Below, one piece after another: positions 62,606-64,000 of a DNA stretch of 64,000 nt. The stretch spans positions 1 to 64,000 of the forward strand of contig JACKFA010000009.1 of assembly GCA_020632715.1 (NCBI GenBank), read 5' to 3'. Each line of letters starts with the position of its first letter. The stretch's first letter is position 1. Source of the stretch: Deltaproteobacteria bacterium. GTDB taxonomy: Bacteria > Myxococcota_A > UBA9042 > PHBI01. The position numbers and the translations under genes are program-made. The notes under the pieces are model-generated. The model made no database searches. It had not been told where the DNA came from and was given only the letters and a program-made list of their open reading frames with translations.

Positions 62606-64000
62606 CTACCGGTTCTGCTCGGGCACCGGGACGCAGGTCCCCGAGCCGTCGTCCTCGTAGCCCTCGGCGCACTCGCAGCCGTCGCCGGTCGCGTTCACGA
62701 CGGTGCCCTCCTCGTCGCAGGCGCAGGTGATCCCCGTCGCCGCGTCGGTGCCGGCGTCATAGACCGTGCCCGTGCAGGTGCCGCCGAAGCCGCACACAGC
62801 ACCGTCGCAGAGGTTCGCGCAGTTGCCGTTGGCCGCGATGCAGACGCCCGTGCCGTGGCAGTCGGAGCCGCCCGCGGCGAAGACCGGCTGGCTGCAGACG
62901 CCCGGCGTGCCGTCCGCGACGGCGACGCCCGCGTCGTCGACCGACGTGCAGAAGCTCGCGTAGCACTCGGGGTCGAGCCCGTCCGGCACGGCGTTGTTGG
63001 CGTTGAACTCGTCGAGGTGCGTCTGGGTCGAGCGCAGGTAGTTCGGGTCCATGCAGTTCGCGCTGTTGCACGCGACCACGCAGAGCGAGTTGGCGCCGCC
63101 CGCGAGCCCGTAGACGAGCCCGTCACCCCAGATGGCCGCGTGGCAGGTGCCCTGGCCGGCGGCGCAGGCGGTGCCGTCCGCGGCCGCGACGATGTCGCAG
63201 GAGCCCCAGATCCGGAAGTCGTCCTCGCACTGGACGCCGGCCGTCCCGGCGTCGGCGTCGTGCACGGTGCCGACGAGGCACTCGTTGCCGTGCGGGTTCT
63301 GGCACCAGCTGTCCTCGCAGCCGGTCAGGTGGCCGACGCACTGCCCGCTCTGGCAGGTGAAGTCGTACTCGCCGTTGACGCCGCCCCAGCAGGGGGTGCC
63401 GTCCGGCTTCGCCGCGCCCGTGTTGCACTGGCCGCCGCGGGTGGCGCCGTCGCCGCCGTCGCAGGTGACCTCGTGGCACGGGTCGGACCAGGTGTCCGCG
63501 CAGTCCGACGCCACCATGCAGCTGTTCCAGAGGTTCGCGTCGAAGTGGCAGCACGGCACGCTCGGATCGGGGCACGCGTCCGACTGCGGGTCGAACCAGG
63601 CGCTCTGCGAGGCGCCCATCTCGCAGGACGAGAACGGCCCGAAGCAGGGGTCGCCCGCGGCGAGGTAGGTGGTGAGCCCGTTCGAGGCGTCACCGTCGGC
63701 GTCGATGGCCTTGCAGACGTTGCCGCCGTCGCTCGACATGAAGGCGGCGAAGGTGCCGTCGTTCGCGACGGGATCCGCGCAGCCGTAGGCCGAGCAGGGG
63801 TCGCCGTTGTTGCACGGGTTCGTCGTCGAGGCGTCGCAGATGACGCGGAGCGAGGTCGTGTCGCAGATCACGTTGCCGTTGGCCGAGAAGATCCCGCTCG
63901 TGCCGTCCGGGCGGCAGAGGCCCTCGGCGCCCGCGACGTCGACGCAGGCGGAGTCCACGGCGAGGTCGGTGTAGGTGCACACGCCGGCCGCGCACGAGTC
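62606..64000 (-). CDS. Cys-rich protein, 5' part outside window; paralog of the 43-kb giant lipoprotein
   Basis: The frame is open to the window end, so the N-terminus, including any signal, lies beyond base 64000; 464 residues are visible. The blocks GNVICDTTSLRVICDASTTN, CSAYGCADPVANDGTF, PCCHFDANLWNSC, CWGGVNGEYDFTCQSGQC, NPHGNECLVGT and YLRSTQTHLDEFNA run in the same order as in the protein encoded at 43206-47639. After the shared module this protein ends with EGF-like pieces (GCECAEGYEDDGSGTC) instead of the long C-terminal half of the paralog. A surface role is inferred. The stop is 127 bases from the transglutaminase gene start, and that gap shows nothing else. Confidence 0.75.
   Translation of the reverse strand, partial: DSCAAGVCTYTDLAVDSACVDVAGAEGLCRPDGTSGIFSANGNVICDTTSLRVICDASTTNPCNNGDPCSAYGCADPVANDGTFAAFMSSDGGNVCKAIDADGDASNGLTTYLAAGDPCFGPFSSCEMGASQSAWFDPQSDACPDPSVPCCHFDANLWNSCMVASDCADTWSDPCHEVTCDGGDGATRGGQCNTGAAKPDGTPCWGGVNGEYDFTCQSGQCVGHLTGCEDSWCQNPHGNECLVGTVHDADAGTAGVQCEDDFRIWGSCDIVAAADGTACAAGQGTCHAAIWGDGLVYGLAGGANSLCVVACNSANCMDPNYLRSTQTHLDEFNANNAVPDGLDPECYASFCTSVDDAGVAVADGTPGVCSQPVFAAGGSDCHGTGVCIAANGNCANLCDGAVCGFGGTCTGTVYDAGTDAATGITCACDEEGTVVNATGDGCECAEGYEDDGSGTCVPVPEQNR

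Overview
The window is very GC-rich and gene-dense. It has the character of a myxobacterial chromosome (Myxococcota, probably class Polyangia). The evidence is at least fourteen predicted outer-membrane lipoproteins with Asp/Thr-rich 'ADT' linkers after the lipobox, EGF-like, thrombospondin-type-3 and LamG-like modules, a MYXO-CTERM-like sorting tail, a HemY-type protoporphyrinogen oxidase after hemE, and a mitochondrial/spirochaete-like EF-G. This is inference from gene content; there is no 16S rRNA in the window. Long Arg- or Pro-rich open frames on the opposite strand are GC artefacts and were left out.

Layout. 1-5.2 kb: the end of a type I restriction locus (GHKL ATPase regulator, hsdR, YgjP-type metallopeptidase) lying against the 3' end of a tRNA-Arg(CCG). 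5.4-9.5 kb: a divergent purD with a membrane-protein partner, then moaB coupled to a MepA-like murein endopeptidase. 9.5-11.7 kb: a diguanylate cyclase response regulator and a histidine kinase. 11.9-17.1 kb: glycogen phosphorylase and a surface-lipoprotein isoamylase. 17.3-18.5 kb: a MYXO-CTERM-like protein, dispersed repeats and a VapBC locus broken by a MITE-like inverted repeat. 18.7-22.8 kb: a probable operon on the minus strand (BKACE enzyme, lipoprotein, hemE, protoporphyrinogen oxidase). 23-33.7 kb: a surface-protein block with a thrombospondin-like giant lipoprotein, two tandem serpins, and two lipoprotein genes with frame breaks. 34-42 kb: a soluble PAS/MCP signalling protein, an unassigned protein with an eCIS-cargo-like motif, an LtrA-KirBac channel fusion, a VTT membrane protein, an acyl-CoA dehydrogenase and a second gutted VapBC locus. 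42-49.8 kb: lipoproteins and two LuxR-type regulators. 49.8-54.4 kb: aspartoacylase-like enzyme, GAPDH, EF-G and a small zinc-ribbon protein. 54.7-64 kb: choice-of-anchor-A lipoprotein, a coupled pair of paralogous lipoprotein enzymes, small Cys-rich lipoproteins, a transglutaminase-like membrane protein, and the edge of a Cys-rich protein paralogous to the giant lipoprotein at 43 kb.

Regulation. A recurrent promoter form can be read by eye: TTGAC(C/G), 17 bases, then a hexamer such as GAGACT, TATCGT or TATTTG. In four genes the -10 box ends only 6-7 bases before the ATG, which implies leaderless transcripts. Other genes have clear Shine-Dalgarno sites.

Most unusual points: the LtrA-KirBac fusion; the adjacent serpins with different predicted P1 residues; two toxin-antitoxin loci that keep the antitoxin but have lost much of the toxin; the MITE-like element with a half-copy 17 kb away; and the dispersed CACGGAGG repeats.
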